From: Thermoleophilaceae bacterium
GTDB lineage: Bacteria; Actinomycetota; Thermoleophilia; Solirubrobacterales; Thermoleophilaceae
Direction of reading: 5' to 3'
DNA: 5,652 nucleotides
NCBI GenBank assembly: GCA_013695855.1
Contig: JACCZR010000049.1
Coordinates: 1 to 5,652 of the forward strand
Both the position numbers and the translations under genes were made by a program. Below the pieces are notes generated by a model. That model worked only from the letters and a program-made list of their open reading frames with translations. It searched no databases and was not told where the DNA came from. Of the stretch, positions 5,348-5,652 are shown piece by piece; positions within the stretch are counted from its first letter, which is position 1, and each line of letters starts with the position of its first letter.

Positions 5348-5652
5348 GTGAGCACGGTCGCACAGCCTGACGGCCTTCTGGAGGGCCTCAACGACCCTCA
5401 GCGCGAGGCCGTTCTGCACTCCGAGGGACCGCTGCTCATCCTCGCCGGCGCGGGGTCGGGCAAGACGCGCGTGCTGACTCACCGGATCGCTCACCTGGTG
5501 GGCACCGGCCAGGCCCAGCCGGGAGAGATCCTTGCAATCACCTTCACCAACAAGGCGGCCAACGAGATGCGCGAGCGCGTCGGTGCGCTGGTGGGCCGCC
5601 GCTCGCGCGCGATGTGGGTGATGACCTTCCACTCCGCCTGCGCGCGCATCCT
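5348..5652 (+). CDS. pcrA: UvrD/PcrA-type superfamily 1 DNA helicase, N-terminal fragment
   Basis: The first 101 codons of a 3'-5' DNA helicase; the gene continues past the right edge. The sequence shows the Q-motif LNDPQREAV (14-22), which contacts adenine, Walker A AGAGSGKTR (33-41, Lys39), motif Ia ITFTNKAANEMRERV (64-78) for single-strand DNA contact, and the start of the next motif, MTFHSACARIL (from 92). Spacing between motifs is that of PcrA/UvrD rather than Rep, AddA or RecB. Such helicases unwind DNA in nucleotide excision and mismatch repair and clear proteins from DNA. The choice between pcrA and a UvrD2-like paralogue needs the missing C-terminal part. The GTG start is supported by the short distance to the Q-motif and the -10 box 6 nt upstream. 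Confidence 0.92.
   Translation, partial: MSTVAQPDGLLEGLNDPQREAVLHSEGPLLILAGAGSGKTRVLTHRIAHLVGTGQAQPGEILAITFTNKAANEMRERVGALVGRRSRAMWVMTFHSACARI

Overview
The window is about 5.7 kb of very GC-rich bacterial DNA with almost no space between genes. Coding density, GTG starts, the protein types and repeated TANNNT -10 boxes placed 6-7 nt before start codons fit an actinobacterium. Several proteins look like those of the Thermoleophilia/Solirubrobacterales side of the phylum. That placement is inference from style; no marker gene in the window settles it.

Layout, left to right: (1) the last 60 codons of a serine hydrolase of the beta-lactamase/DD-peptidase (R61) fold, + strand, ending at 184. (2) A convergent DUF2294/MpsC-family small protein on the - strand (181-561), whose stop codon overlaps the stop of gene 1. 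(3) A + strand cysteine biosynthesis pair, cysK (593-1540) and cysE (1563-2300), followed at once by a small membrane protein of the GlsB/YeaQ/YmgE transglycosylase-associated family (2304-2600). (4) A convergent - strand gene (2608-3537) recognisable as a queuosine 5'-phosphate N-glycosylase (DUF2419/Qng1), which carries an in-frame insert made of tandem GC-rich palindromes. (5) A divergent ABC exporter pair, ATPase (3578-4411) and permease (4408-5226), overlapping by 4 bp. (6) The first 101 codons of a UvrD/PcrA-type DNA helicase, running off the right edge.

CysE makes O-acetylserine and CysK converts it to cysteine, so the pair forms the terminal cysteine pathway. The queuosine gene is a salvage function and has no visible link to its neighbours. 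The exporter substrate cannot be read from sequence.

The most notable points are the palindromic element inside the queuosine salvage gene and a consistent promoter arrangement. Four genes (cysK, qng1, the ABC ATPase, pcrA) have a TANNNT hexamer ending 6-7 nt before the start codon, which predicts leaderless mRNAs. Both divergent intergenic regions pack two opposed promoters into about 30-40 bp. I saw no RNA gene, CRISPR array, insertion sequence or phage gene. The only gap over 100 bp is 5227-5347, which holds a hairpin and the pcrA promoter.
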